Shown piece by piece: positions 48,693-60,419 of a DNA stretch of 64,000 nt; the first letter of the stretch is position 1, and every line of letters begins with the position of its first letter. The translations under genes were made by a program, and so were the position numbers. The notes beneath the pieces were generated by a model. It was not told where the DNA came from. It saw nothing but the letters and a program-made list of their open reading frames with translations, and made no database searches. This DNA is from Amphiura filiformis (Eukaryota; Echinodermata; Ophiuroidea; Amphilepidida; Amphiuridae), in the NCBI RefSeq assembly GCF_039555335.1, contig NC_092628.1, positions 70,461,706-70,525,705 on the forward strand. Reading direction: 5' to 3'.

Positions 48693-50888
48693 TACACAGT
48701 GTCGACGTCCTATACGATAAATATAAATTTAATACTCCGTTGGTGAGCGACGGGCGAGTGGTATTTCACCGAACGCAAGAAAAGGAGTTCTATCTGATTG
48801 GCTAGCAATCGATCGCTTAGGTCGCTTAGTAGTCAACTACAAACTCAAAACTGAGCAATGTATTCAAATCGATTGAAATCGATATTCTATTATTGACGAA
48901 GATAAAGAGAGTGATAGTGTGTCAATAATGTACATTGTATTGCAGCTGGATTTTACATGCTTTCCTTTATATTATTATTTTCTCAAAGAGTTGAATATGA
49001 TCACAATTTTTACCCAGGATTTCAAATTTTTACCCGCAAATTGCAGTTAAACATATCCACAGCAAAATACCGGTCCTCACTAATTAGTGTATTTAATTTC
49101 CAGTTAGTGTATTTAAGATAAAACCTGACAACAAATAAAATTTTCTTGCAATAGAAATATCATATGGGATACTGATATGGTAGGCCGCAACCGCCACAAC
49201 GTGGAGCTGCTACGCGTAGCTGACGTTTTGCTCCGTGGAGCCAAATTGACCAATCATGATCATGTTAGAGTTTTTCATTACTCGGAGGTAAAACTGACCA
49301 ATTAAGTACGACTTACTCATTACGTGAAGCGAATTTATTCATTAAGAATTTGCCAGACGAGCGTCACGTAGTTGCAAGATATCCTCGGTCACGAAAGTTA
49401 TGATTCAAAAAGTAGTTTATGAAAAGTACGAACTGACTTATTATTAAGATGGACATGCACTCATAAGAAACTCATACAGTATTGTACATAACTATATAGC
49501 TAGGCAGAGTGGTGGTAAACTATGCACACAGTTCTGCGATCATGCAGTGTATCGCCGGGAGCTAATTTGTATAACTTGCGCGGTGTCCCTGCGGAATTCG
49601 ACCTTCAGCAAACTGCAAACCAGTTCGGATTTACTTTATATACTAGTAGTAGGCCATACATACTGTAGTTACTGTCCGTTTTCCTATACACAATACTCAG
49701 TGCGCTCACCATTGACGCGTGACCTCTACAAATAGTGTATGTTAGAAGTATAGGCCATTGCCTAGTTGACGTCAATGTGTAAAAAATAACCGGCCAATAT
49801 TTAAAGTATTCTTTGAAATTCTAGAAAATATAGTTTTGTAACATGTCCTAAATTTTTAGCTAATTTAGGTGTTTGGAAATATTGGTACTTTAGTGTTTTA
49901 GGAAGGATATGTAAACGACAGATAACACCAAAAAATATGAAGAAATTATTTCTAAACCGTGTTAAGTCATTAAGCTTCTCATTTTCAAGAACGCTGGTTA
50001 ACAATAAGCAGACTATTGTCTCATTTCGTAAACAAAAGCCCACAGTATTGTTACCTTGCGTTCGCTTTATAATCGTTCACCCAACTGAAACTATAATACC
50101 AGCTCATTGCTCATTGCACAGGTAAAACAGACACAAGTGCAGTGTGTATTTAACCAGAGAAGATCTGATGTAACATAGTTGAGCTGTTTTCATTGAGTGT
50201 TATCTTGGTTTAATAGCTTTTAATGGGGTTTAAGTCCTTCAAAGGTCGTGGTGAATTCTACTGTAGACATCACTGCATCATGATTTTAAAGTCAACAACA
50301 TTCAACAATATGATCACCGTGATAGTATGACAGTATCAGTACCGTGGGTGTCAGTGATCCTGGCCTGACACAGTAGACAAACAAACAAACAAACAAACAA
50401 ACACGCCACACACATGACACATGCATGCAAGGTAACATTGACTATACACTAATCAAACAATGGTATTGATCCTGTACAACTGGTCGTGGTTTATTTACAA
50501 TCGATTCATTTAAAATCCCCATAGTAAACATTAATTTTGGCAAGAGTTTTCTCTCTCTGGAACGAGGATGCATCCACCTGCTCCGCGTAATGAAAAGATC
50601 TAACATGATTGGTCAATTAGGTCCGCGAAGCGAAAAGTAAGCTACGCGTAGCAGCTCCACGTTGTGGCGGTTACGGCCAGCCATATACTGATCATGCGAA
50701 AATCGTAAAAACATAGAATAGAAACAGTGTGGCAGGCTCTCAAAATCTCAAATTGTATGCTTAGCCTAAGTCGTTCGGCCTATCTCGAATAAAATCACCA
50801 TGCGTAGCTGTTGAAAAACGTGAGGATTCATCGTACTATCACGGCAATTCTTGATACGAAGATATAGGGACGATGACGGTGTGTAATA
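48693..50888 (-). mobile_element. 2.2 kb repeat unit, copy B (inverted relative to copy A)
   Basis: Reverse complement of 29073-31282 throughout, including both nested inverted ends. A (CAAA)n expansion at about 50379-50402 is longer than in copy A. It lies within the 3.3 kb (47911-51260) that is absent from the pseudogene-side copy of the duplication, so it was probably inserted after that duplication, or deleted from the other copy. Confidence 0.88.
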
Positions 50889-50910
50889 TAACTACTTACC
50901 TTAACAAACA

Positions 50911-51257
50911 CAAAACGTTTTTAAAACGTTTTAAACAGGTTATATTTTGGGCTTTTGATTTTGGTAAAAACGTTTTAATAACATTAAATGGCGGGTTATT
51001 ATAAAGGTCATGAAAACGTTTTAAAACGTTCTGTAAAATATTTTGCAATTGTTTTCAAAATGTTATTGAAAAATATTTTCTGCAATCATTTTTTGCCAAA
51101 TCTTTTGTCAACACTTAAATAATGATGTATTGTCAAAAAATGTTTTTGAATGTTATGAAAACGTTTTACCCTTTATATAACCCGACATTTAAACGTTTTC
51201 TGGCAACCTTTTCTAACCTTTTACGAATGATGTCGAAAACATTTTGTGTTTGCTAGG
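50911..51257. mobile_element. CAGCAAACAC-family MITE
   Basis: AACAAACACAAAACGTTTTT at the left and AACATTTTGTGTTTGCTAGG at the right are inverted, with the internal TTTATATAACCCGACATTTA motif. It ends exactly where similarity to the duplicate copy resumes. Confidence 0.85.
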
Positions 51258-52043
51258 TAGTATTACTCAATTATGCAGCGTTATTGCGGTACTAAAAGCT
51301 ATAATTGTCCACAATTCTTACCTTACTACCGGGTTCTTACTACTATCTTTATGTTAACAATGTTGATGGAAAATCAATTTATCGGAGATAGTATCTCTGT
51401 GTCCATATGAACGGATGTACTTGATGTTATATCAGAAAATGTAGGATACATCAACCCCTGATCTAAATTATAACTATTTAGAATAGTTATGGTTTATCTA
51501 ATTGAACGTTTAATATATTCCTTTTAGCGGCACATCATACAAGCTATAACATTTGATATCCGTAAGCCTTAAATTTATCTTTCAGATGTTGTTATTGGAG
51601 ACACGATTAATACAAGGCTGACAAATGGCTGATAGGCTATTTATTGGGCACTAATGCCCTTACATATAGACTAATTGATTACACGCATCGTTTATTTTAC
51701 AAACTATAAATCTATGACATACATAAATTTGAACTTGAAGTACCAATAATGTCTAGTATTAAACGCATTTCCCATACAACCTTGAAAGGAAATATATTTT
51801 GTCTCCAAAATTGCTTGCTAGGTAGGGAAGGAATGCTCACTTTAATTTCTTGACAATTTCGCAAAAGGTTGGGTCTTTGGGTTACAAATTTGTCAAAATA
51901 TTAATGAGATGTTCGGGTGACAACGGGTTCTTAAAATGTTGGGTGAAATGGTTAGCACAACTGCACAATCACTCGGTGTTAACCTTGATGAGTGTCTAAA
52001 CATTCTCTCTCGAGTAGCTTTCATTCAATCTCGTTTACAATGG

Positions 52044-55000
52044 TCAAGTATAACTGCTTCTGGTTATCGGTATTGGGGCCACTGACGGCTCGATTACGTT
52101 AGAATGTAATGCTTCTGACGTGCGCCAATTCGCATATTCATCACTGTCTTCGAACTGAATAGCGTAAAATTTAGGCAAATACAAACAAATCAGCGTCAAA
52201 TAAACATTAAACAGCGAAACAACACTAAAAGTCCCAACCATCTGGGCTATATCGGCTGCCGTTGAATACACTGGTATGGCAGCCAAGCAGACAATAAGAG
52301 TAGAATAGACACTAATGGCGATGAATCTGGACTCGTTGTAGTTGTCAGGTACCTTACGGGCTTTGAATGCGTAGAAGCAGCAGAGTAATATCAGTATAAT
52401 ATTGTAGGTTGTCGAGACGGCGAAACCTGTGCCCAGTTGACAATAAAGTGTTAGTATCTGTTGCCTAGGAACTGGTATCAGTAGCTGTGCCTTAGAGGGT
52501 GAGATTAGTGCAGAGAGACACGAAATAGCAATCTGTGATAGAAACGACATATTATTCAAAGTTGATTATTTTGTCATTACAGTATATCTTGAGGTTTGGG
52601 AAAATTACATTATTATTTGTCAAAACAATCTTGTTTTGTTGCTTGTAACCTGGTCTTGGTCGAATAACAAATATCCACCGTTCGTTTGAATCTTGTTGCA
52701 CTAGCTGACTAGCAGATCAATATAAATAGGGGAAATGTGCAATAGTGTGCTATATTTTAAACTTATTCTAAATCATAAAAAACTGTTTTAGGGATGAAAT
52801 CGAAACCGGTTCCAACCGGATGGACTACCCGGAAACGGCGGTCGACTTTCATCCCTTAGGTTAACTTTAATAGTGCAAGTCACTACACAAATATGATAGC
52901 CATCGAAATCATCAAGGACTCTAAACTGTTATATGCAGCTTTGAAATATTTTATACATTTTTAAACATTTATTTACGAGTATCTTTTTTCAGATGATACT
53001 TACCTGTAACGTTATTAATCCCGTAATAATTATAAGTTGATGTTTAGGATTAACAAATCGTGGGCGCTGAGCTGATCTTTTGGCACTGGTAAAAATCCTC
53101 CAGATCCTGTTAACTTTAAGCAATATTGGGGCAAACGTTACACAAAAGCAAATAGAGAAAAGGAAATCTGATGTAATACAAGTTGCTCTACTTGGTCGAA
53201 ATATTGTGGAGACTGCTGCTGCACAAGACATGGAAAGTCCAATAATATTTACTCCACTAAGTTCAATGCTGCTTGCTTTAATTAAAGGATGTTGCCGATG
53301 ATAATACATTCCAAGTCCACACACGCAAGTCAAGATTAGTCCGATTCCAAAGAATACCACAGTTAACAGGAATACCGGGTGATCGAAACGGAGGTACACT
53401 GGTTGAATCGGTAAGCAGATTGTGAAATTAGCATTGGGCCAGTGGGTAATCGGGCAATCCTGGCACTCACTGCCATTCACAACGATAGCGAATTGGGCAC
53501 ATTGTCGGCATCCCCAACAACATTTCTTTTCTAATGGTACAGGAATTTGCCCTATGTTGCATTGATCCACACAGAGGGAAAAGGGCACTTCTCCGTCTGG
53601 CAATCCCCACTGAACATTATCACTGTCCAGAAACAGCCTGTGTGATACATTCTCAGGATTCCAGAAACCAACGGTAGCCATATCAGATGCGTTATCATCC
53701 CCCATCTGCCAATTTTTCAACGTGTATTTACCAAATGGATCACCGTTTTCATAAAATGAGAATTGTACATTAGAGTTAATAAACGAAACATTGAGCAGGT
53801 TACGTTGTAGATTCTCACCCAATGCTTCAGTACATAACTGAGTAGTCGCACAGTTCATTTTCACACTAGCGTCCAATGCATAAGCTATCGCAAATACTGC
53901 ATTAATAACTTGAGTTTCAAGATGGGGAATCGGAATAGGGCAAGAACCCCAATCTGTGCAATTGTTAGCCACGTAGATAGCATTTAATTTATCTCTATAC
54001 CATTGGCTAGCATTCTCTTGCATAAAAGGTAAATTCTGGTAATATTGGTGAAACCCCATTGTAGATTGTGCATGAAGTCGAATAAATAGACTGCCGTGTA
54101 AAATCTTCATATGTGATGAATCAATAACATCAACATCGGGTCCCCAGCCGTCACTGCCGATAAAAGTAAACTTTCTATCGATACCAAACTCTTCGATGGC
54201 TCTTAATACCGCATGAGCTGATTTCCACAAAGAAAATATAACAATAACGGTCACTTTATTAGTTTCTTTTAATCTATCGGCGATGTTCTGTACTTCGGTT
54301 TCTGACGGTTGATTTGAAACCGGTAAATTTGTTGTAATGCAGATATCAAACCTCTCAGCTAAAGTTTGAATTTGGCGTGCACCGTGTATACCATATGAAT
54401 CTATCGAATAGAATAGTGCAATGTACTTCCAATTGTAATGCAACAGAATATCTACGATTGCATTGACTTGAAATTTATCTGGCGGTACAGTGCGAAAGAA
54501 GTAAGGAAACCGTTTCGAATTACTTAATTCGTCACTCGTTGCATAATAAGATATAACAGGTATATCATAAATTCCACCGACCTTAGCAGCTAATAAACTT
54601 GTTGAGCTTCTACTGGTCCCGATTACTGCTGCAACTCCCCCGACATTTTCCCGCGCAAAAGTTGGGCATGCGTTTTCATAGTCTGTGCTCCCTCTGCCAC
54701 TTGCCAAAGTTATCATTGTCCATAGAGAAACTTCCTCACTGCTACAATCGTTCCGTATTTCATAGCCAAGAGTTACATTAGGAAGTAGATTTTCTTGGTT
54801 ATTAATCACACTTATCGCGTATGTCATACTTTCTACCATGCTGATTCTTTGTATTCTGTAGTCACCATCACAAGGAGTTTTTCCACTGGAATAAATAGGA
54901 AATATACCGCCGATAACTACATTACCAGGTTTGTAGTGTATTTCACAAGCACGATTTGGAATAGTAGTAGATTGACATTTGTGACTTAGTACGGAAATCA

Positions 55001-55091
55001 CGATGCAAAACGTGAAACGACATATAGAACCGATATATTTTGAACTACGAGTTACAGAGCGTCGAGCCATCTTATTAGCAACTGAAGTCAC
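52044..55091 (-). CDS. class C GPCR, metabotropic-glutamate-receptor-like, two exons
   Basis: Exon 1 is 55091-53004 and exon 2 is 52532-52044 (stop TGA); the phase-0 join TTACAG|gtaagt to cacag|ATTGCT gives 858 residues. A hydrophobic signal segment sits near residues 23-36. The Venus flytrap domain spans about 50-500, a nine-cysteine linker about 507-560, then seven membrane helices; exon 1 ends within TM4. The TM6 region (NYNESRFIAISVY) and the PKFYAIQF end of TM7 are mGluR-like. By eye-alignment to mGluR1, most amino-acid-binding positions are kept: Y78, R82, S162, T185, D205, Y233, D314. Two side-chain-pocket positions differ: the S186 equivalent is Y183, and the K409 equivalent appears to be Leu424. 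It should sense an amino acid at the plasma membrane; glutamate is doubtful. M8 could also be the start. Confidence 0.9.
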
Positions 55092-55577
55092 GATGTTATG
55101 CGCGGACTACTTGAACATGTTGAAATGTGTCCGTTTATAGCGACTTGTTTTTAATATGAATGCCCATTAACCGTTCGTTACCACTCACGTAGTTTCATGC
55201 GGTACGCGGGTGTGTGTTGATCAGATTTGACATTATGAATACGAACGAATAGGCTATTCTTATAATTTATATGGTCTATATTCTGTCAGCATCTGTCTTC
55301 TCTATCCCTAAAACGCAACTTCTACTGAATATGCACCTGGTTCTTAACTTAAGATAACGAATGCAATGTTTGGGTGCAGCAGAAATTGGTATGTGCAATT
55401 TTTTTTGGCTAGCCATATTTACCGGGGCCTCGGGCGTTGTTCATATGATATAAGGGCCTTCAATGTTTCATGGCCAGGACTTTGATATCAGCCAAATGGT
55501 ATTCTTATTATATGTCTAGATCACTCTGAGTTTATGATCCACGGTCCATGGGCATTTTATTGTCCCGATATTGTGTG
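55092..55577. promoter_or_regulatory. 5' flank of the class C GPCR; no specific site recognised
   Basis: This stretch should include the promoter and 5' untranslated region of the receptor gene on the minus strand. I see no convincing TATA box or initiator that I would place with confidence. Confidence 0.3.
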
Positions 55578-56486
55578 ATAAACATCTACCAAAAAGTAAT
55601 TATCCCCCTTTAAATAATGCCCATCTCCTAAACGGTCGATTGTATGCCAAATTTGGAATATGCAGTCGAAGCAGAATTTATTCGGGGCATTATGACACAT
55701 CATTTGTTGCAATGGTCCCAATATTGATGTCGCAGCATACAATTAAATGAAAGTAACCCAAGATTTGAAAGTTGCAGCAAAGTCCTATTGCCTTGTATTC
55801 AGTGTCCATGGAAGAAAATGTTTTGTGGACTCATTTGATTAATCTTCTTGTTTCGTGAATTTGCAGGAGGTCAAAACATGTTATAACCAATAAAAAAATG
55901 TCAATTTTTACATCATTGGTCATTGTTTACTTTATTCCATATTAAAACATTACAAATTCAATGTTTTCTGTGACCAAGAAGTGGCAGACCAAGGATTACA
56001 TCTGTTGTGAAAACCACCCAATCAGTAAGTTTTGAATCTAACTTTACCACTGAAAGGACAACTTGAAATTGTTGGTCATTTATGACCTTGTTAGTCAGAA
56101 AACAATATTGAAATCTTCATGTTTCAATTTCACATTACGTGAATAATGATCACTGATATGAATGATGACAATTGCTATTGATTATCACATGTTTTGATCC
56201 CCTTCAAATGCATGAAAGAAAAAGAATAATCCAATAAGAGTTAAAAAGATTTCCTTCAATGGATACTGAATACAAAGCAACTGCAACTTTCAAATATTGG
56301 GTTACTTTCATTAAAATGTACGCTACAACATCAATATTGGGACCATTGGAACAACTGAGGTGTCATAATGCGCAGAAATAAATTCGGCTTTGACTGCATA
56401 TTCCAAATTTAGCATACAATCAACGGTTTAGGAATAATGACCATTATTTAAAGAGGGGTAATTACTTTTTGGTAGATGTTTATCGG
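55578..56486. mobile_element. fold-back element with arms of about 230 bases
   Basis: The left arm starts ATAAACATCTACCAAAAAGT (about 55578-55810). The right arm is its complement (about 56262-56486, ending CTTTTTGGTAGATGTTTAT). The spacer of about 450 bases is AT-rich with no gene. Confidence 0.88.
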
Positions 56487-57539
56487 AGGCGGCGGATGGA
56501 ATTGTCCTACGCAGTTTTTATTGTTCCCGATAGTGTGTCATTTACGATTTATGGTTAGAATTTACAAGATAACTAGGCATTTTGTGTCTGTTTACAACAC
56601 GCTATTGCCAATATCTTGCCAAGATATTGTTTCCACATGTAGTAACACTTGTCTGTTGAATTGAAAACTGAAGTGCAAGTGTCTCTCTTAATCTTAGTTA
56701 CAGGAGAGTAGATACCTGAAAGCACCGTGAAAGAACAATTCTCTTTATAATTATATACCTGATGATATTGGTGTATAAATAGGTCAAGTCCCATTGAGGC
56801 CTATTGACCTTGACCTATTTTGTTGTGTTACCTACGCAGAAAATATCCAAGATGGTACAGTTATATCCTTATTTGAATTGATTTATCAAAACGAACATTT
56901 TGACACTTCTTTTGGCAAAATTGGAGCACATTGATTTTTTGACCCTCATAGAGCCAATACCGTGATCTTCGACCTTTTCGGTTATAAACTCAAGAACGCT
57001 ACATCCTAGTTAGATATACATTTTCTGAATCCTTGTGACTAGAGGAATACATTGGAATGTTTTCAACACAATTTGAACAACTTTTAAATCTGACCCTTTC
57101 TAAAGTTCGATGACCCTTTCCCGCCACAACCTACTCCGGTTTAATTATTGCTATCAGCCATTTTTGTGTAGCCCATGATGTCAACTACCTGTGGTAAAAG
57201 TGCAGTTTTGCCCCCTCTCCAAGCCACACACTATATCCGAAACATTCATCCAAGCAGAATCATTATTCATTATTGAACTTTGCTCCGTAGGATTCGTAGA
57301 AAACAAGTTGTTAAACAGAAACACAAGATCTTATTTATTTTGTTTCTTCACCATTTTTCTTTTCTTAGTTCAATACAATTTATAGAGATCTATATAATTT
57401 TATACATTATGTCAAGATTACGTATATATTATTATGTTTACAACAGGATTGCTATTCACTTTTCATGATATTGTGGTTAATTCTATTCATATCTTATTTA
57501 AAATGATTTTTATAGTCTCAAACTATTGTTTTATTAGGT
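56487..57539. other. no recognised gene
   Basis: AT-rich spacer between two fold-back elements, without long frames or splice-supported exons. Confidence 0.5.
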
Positions 57540-58312
57540 TCGATGGTTTTGGCAGAAAGTGTTTTTCTTCGCTGATTATTATTCTGTAGTACAAAATGAG
57601 ATTATAGGGGGTTACCCCTGAGCAATTCAAGATTTCCAAGGTCAACGTTTATACAGGGGTCTAATCATAAGGATTCAGAGAATGTTTTGACCAACCTCCG
57701 ACTTATCTCGTTCCGGAGTTTATAATAGGCCAAAAGGTCAAAGATTAAATTTGAAGAGCCACATGGGCTGAAATAGATCAAATGATGAAAATGGTCTCAA
57801 ATTGTTGGCACTGTTATCTAAATCTAATGAAGAATAGTTATAACAACCTGTATCGTCTCGATACCGAGGTCAACATCAATAGGACTCAATTAGCAATAAC
57901 CCATTTGCTGTGTTACCTAGGCAACAAGTCATTCTAGGTGTTCCAAACTATTCTATAATTTATTAGAGTTGTTATCACAGACAGAAAGAACCATTTGAGA
58001 ACATTTACATTAAAACTAGAGCATTTTTCTATTTTAATCCCTGTGAAGGCCCTTATTTAACCTAACCACAACGATAAGTCATAGATATGTGAAACCATTG
58101 TCTGAATCCTTATGACGAGAGAAATAATTTGGCATATGTTTGGACACATTTGGACCATTGTTTTAATTATGACCCCTGTTTAAACTTTGACCTTCGATAT
58201 CTCGAATTGCCCAGGGTGACAATTTTACACACCTCGGAATCTCATTTTGTACCACCCATAGAACAATAATTCACAAAGAAAAACACTTTAACTGATAAAA
58301 CCAGCCAACTTT
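57540..58312. mobile_element. inverted-repeat element
   Basis: AAAGTGTTTTTCTTCGCTG with GTACAAAATGAGAT at the left (57559-57604) recurs inverted at 58232-58292 (ATCTCATTTTGTAC, AAAGAAAAACACTTT). The interior has no gene. Confidence 0.75.
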
Positions 58313-58494
58313 GCTCTGCCAGCGGACTAATACCAGTTAATCATCTGTTGCATGCAATATTGGGAAATCGGTGTACATAAGTTAAGTCAATGATTTGAAA
58401 AGGTTTCAATTGGTAAACCCCATACTTTGCGTTTCTGATTTTAATTTTAGACATTTTGATTTCATCATGTTCACATAAGCAAAGGAACAAAACT

Positions 58495-59315
58495 ACACAA
58501 TGTTGTATGCAACATCGCTTAAAAAGAAATCGGAAAACTACACGTTGAAGATTCATTCAATATCCTGCCAATTTCACATAACGTACTTGATGGCAATGTT
58601 CTTTGCATGAAAGTAATACAAAATTGATGTTAATGTGTATTATACATGTCACTTGTGGTGACACTGCGCTTACAATGACAGAAAGCTGGAAATCCGTTTG
58701 AATGCAATTCGGAGAAACTAAGTCCGCAAAATTGTTATAGCTTTTAAGGTATCTGGGAAATTATGGTGGGAGAATGATTCATGGATGTTTCGGATGGAAG
58801 CAATTACCAGCCTTAGAGGACAGGGGAAAAGCGCAGTGATTTATAGACGTTGATCCACAAGCCTCAGCACACTTTACAGACAAAGTTCCTTCAAGGTCTG
58901 GGGACTCAGAAGAAAGATAGGTCACGTGGCTGTCGATGTTGACGTAGGCTACATATGATTGTCATTTGCGTCCAAGCACCACTTCTGGATAACCTTCTTC
59001 TGTAACCATTTTCTTGTTAGCTTGCATAAACCAATAAAACCATTTCGCGACCATTCTAAAGGCATCTGCATGTTGTGCACTTATATTTCTTTGCCATTGT
59101 GTTCAAACGGATTTCCATCATTTCACAATTGCAAGCACTGGAAAGCCAGCATGTCACCACAGGTGACACCTTCCATCCCATTGATGAGCCTCATCTTACT
59201 TATTTCATGCAAAGAACATTACCATCTATAATGTGTGAAATTGACAGAAAAGTGGATGAATGTTCAACTTACAGTGTGCCAATTTTGTCTGTTTTCAGCG
59301 ATGTTACAATAGTTC
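58495..59315. mobile_element. fold-back element with a SINE fragment in the spacer
   Basis: The left arm, about 58500-58730, and right arm, about 59085-59315, are inverted copies (GGCAATGTTCTTTGCATGAA against TTCATGCAAAGAACATTACC; GGAAATCCGTTTGAA against TTCAAACGGATTTCC). The spacer contains the SINE fragment at 58826-58880. Confidence 0.82.
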
Positions 59316-59389
59316 CGTGTATTTAAAAAGATAATGGTTTAACCAAAAGGGAGAATAAAAGGAAGTATTGGAGAGAACAGCGAACGAAA

Positions 59390-59825
59390 CAATCCAGCTA
59401 TTTTGTCTTTGGTTCTTCCTAATATTTCAATATGTACAAATATACATAAAACCTTTTTCATTGCAGTAAAAATAATTTGATTTGAAACTGAATGTGACGT
59501 CAAAGCTTTGATTACGAACACTGACGGACGTGATTGGTTGGTTTGTCATACGGACTGATCAACAGTCAAACTGACAGTGTCATGCTTACATACAGCTATG
59601 CTGAGTTTTGTTTTAAAGACACCGGTGGTCCAGCTATTTTGCCTTTGGTTCTTTCTTAAATGTACAAATATACATAAAACCTTTTTCATTGCAGTGAAAA
59701 TAATTTGATAATTTAAAACTGACTGTGGTGCCAATGCTTTGATTACGAACACTGAGGATATGATGGTTGGTTTGTCGTACGGACTGATCAACAGTCAAAC
59801 TGACAGTGTCAGGCGTACAGCTAAA
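59390..59825. repeat. tandem duplication, two units of about 195 bases
   Basis: 59394-59590 and 59631-59822 share CATAAAACCTTTTTCATTGC, TTTGATTACGAACACTGA and CGGACTGATCAACAGTCAAA. The junction segment between the two units (59591-59630) is not repeated. Confidence 0.88.
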
Positions 59826-60092
59826 ATGCTAACTAGTGGTGAATTATACAGTATTTCTTATTTTCCTTAGGAGGAGATTATCTTTTTTGCTCTTGTTGTT
59901 GCTGTAACAACCGCTGTTATTGTTATTGGTGGTGTTACTACTGCTTTGATTGCCTTCCTCTTTTTCATGTTCTTTGTCATGTTTGTTTCTATCTCCGGTG
60001 CTTTATCGATCATTACACCATATTTTGTTCACTAAAATAAAAGACTAAATATATTACTTTATGTACATGAGTGTTAAATTTTAACTTGAAGA

Positions 60093-60340
60093 CCTGAGCG
60101 CAAGAAGACCGTAAGTCCATTTGGCCCCTCAACATGTATACACTAAAGTTGCGTATAGTTTCGTATAGTTTGGTAATGTTTTATACATGTTCAGGGGCCA
60201 CAACAAATCTTTCACAACCTTTCATGATGTTTTCACCCTGGAACATGTATTAAACATTATAAAACCCTAAGAAACTATAAGTAACCTTAGTGTATACATG
60301 TTGAGGGGCCAAGTGGACTTATGGTCTTCTTGCGCTCAGG
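60093..60340. mobile_element. fold-back MITE with near-perfect inverted ends of about 54 bases
   Basis: CCTGAGCGCAAGAAGACCGT at the left is mirrored by CTTCTTGCGCTCAGG at the right, and the match continues inwards through GGCCCCTCAACATGTATACA. It lies just downstream of the adhesion GPCR stop codon (60420). Confidence 0.92.
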
Positions 60341-60419
60341 TATTCACTTGTAATCCTATTTATACATTGTACTTTCAAAAACAGAAGCATTTTGCTTCTA
60401 ATCTGCTTCCGATATTCAT

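Larger units (their letters stand above)
47456..51790 (+). repeat. segmental duplication, parental copy, flanking part
   Basis: 47456-47910 and 51260-51790 match 40831-42070. The interval 47911-51260 is present only here and contains unrecognised sequence (47911-48692), the 2.2 kb unit copy B and a CAGCAAACAC-family MITE. Downstream the duplication continues through the intact GPCR to about 54468. Confidence 0.88.
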
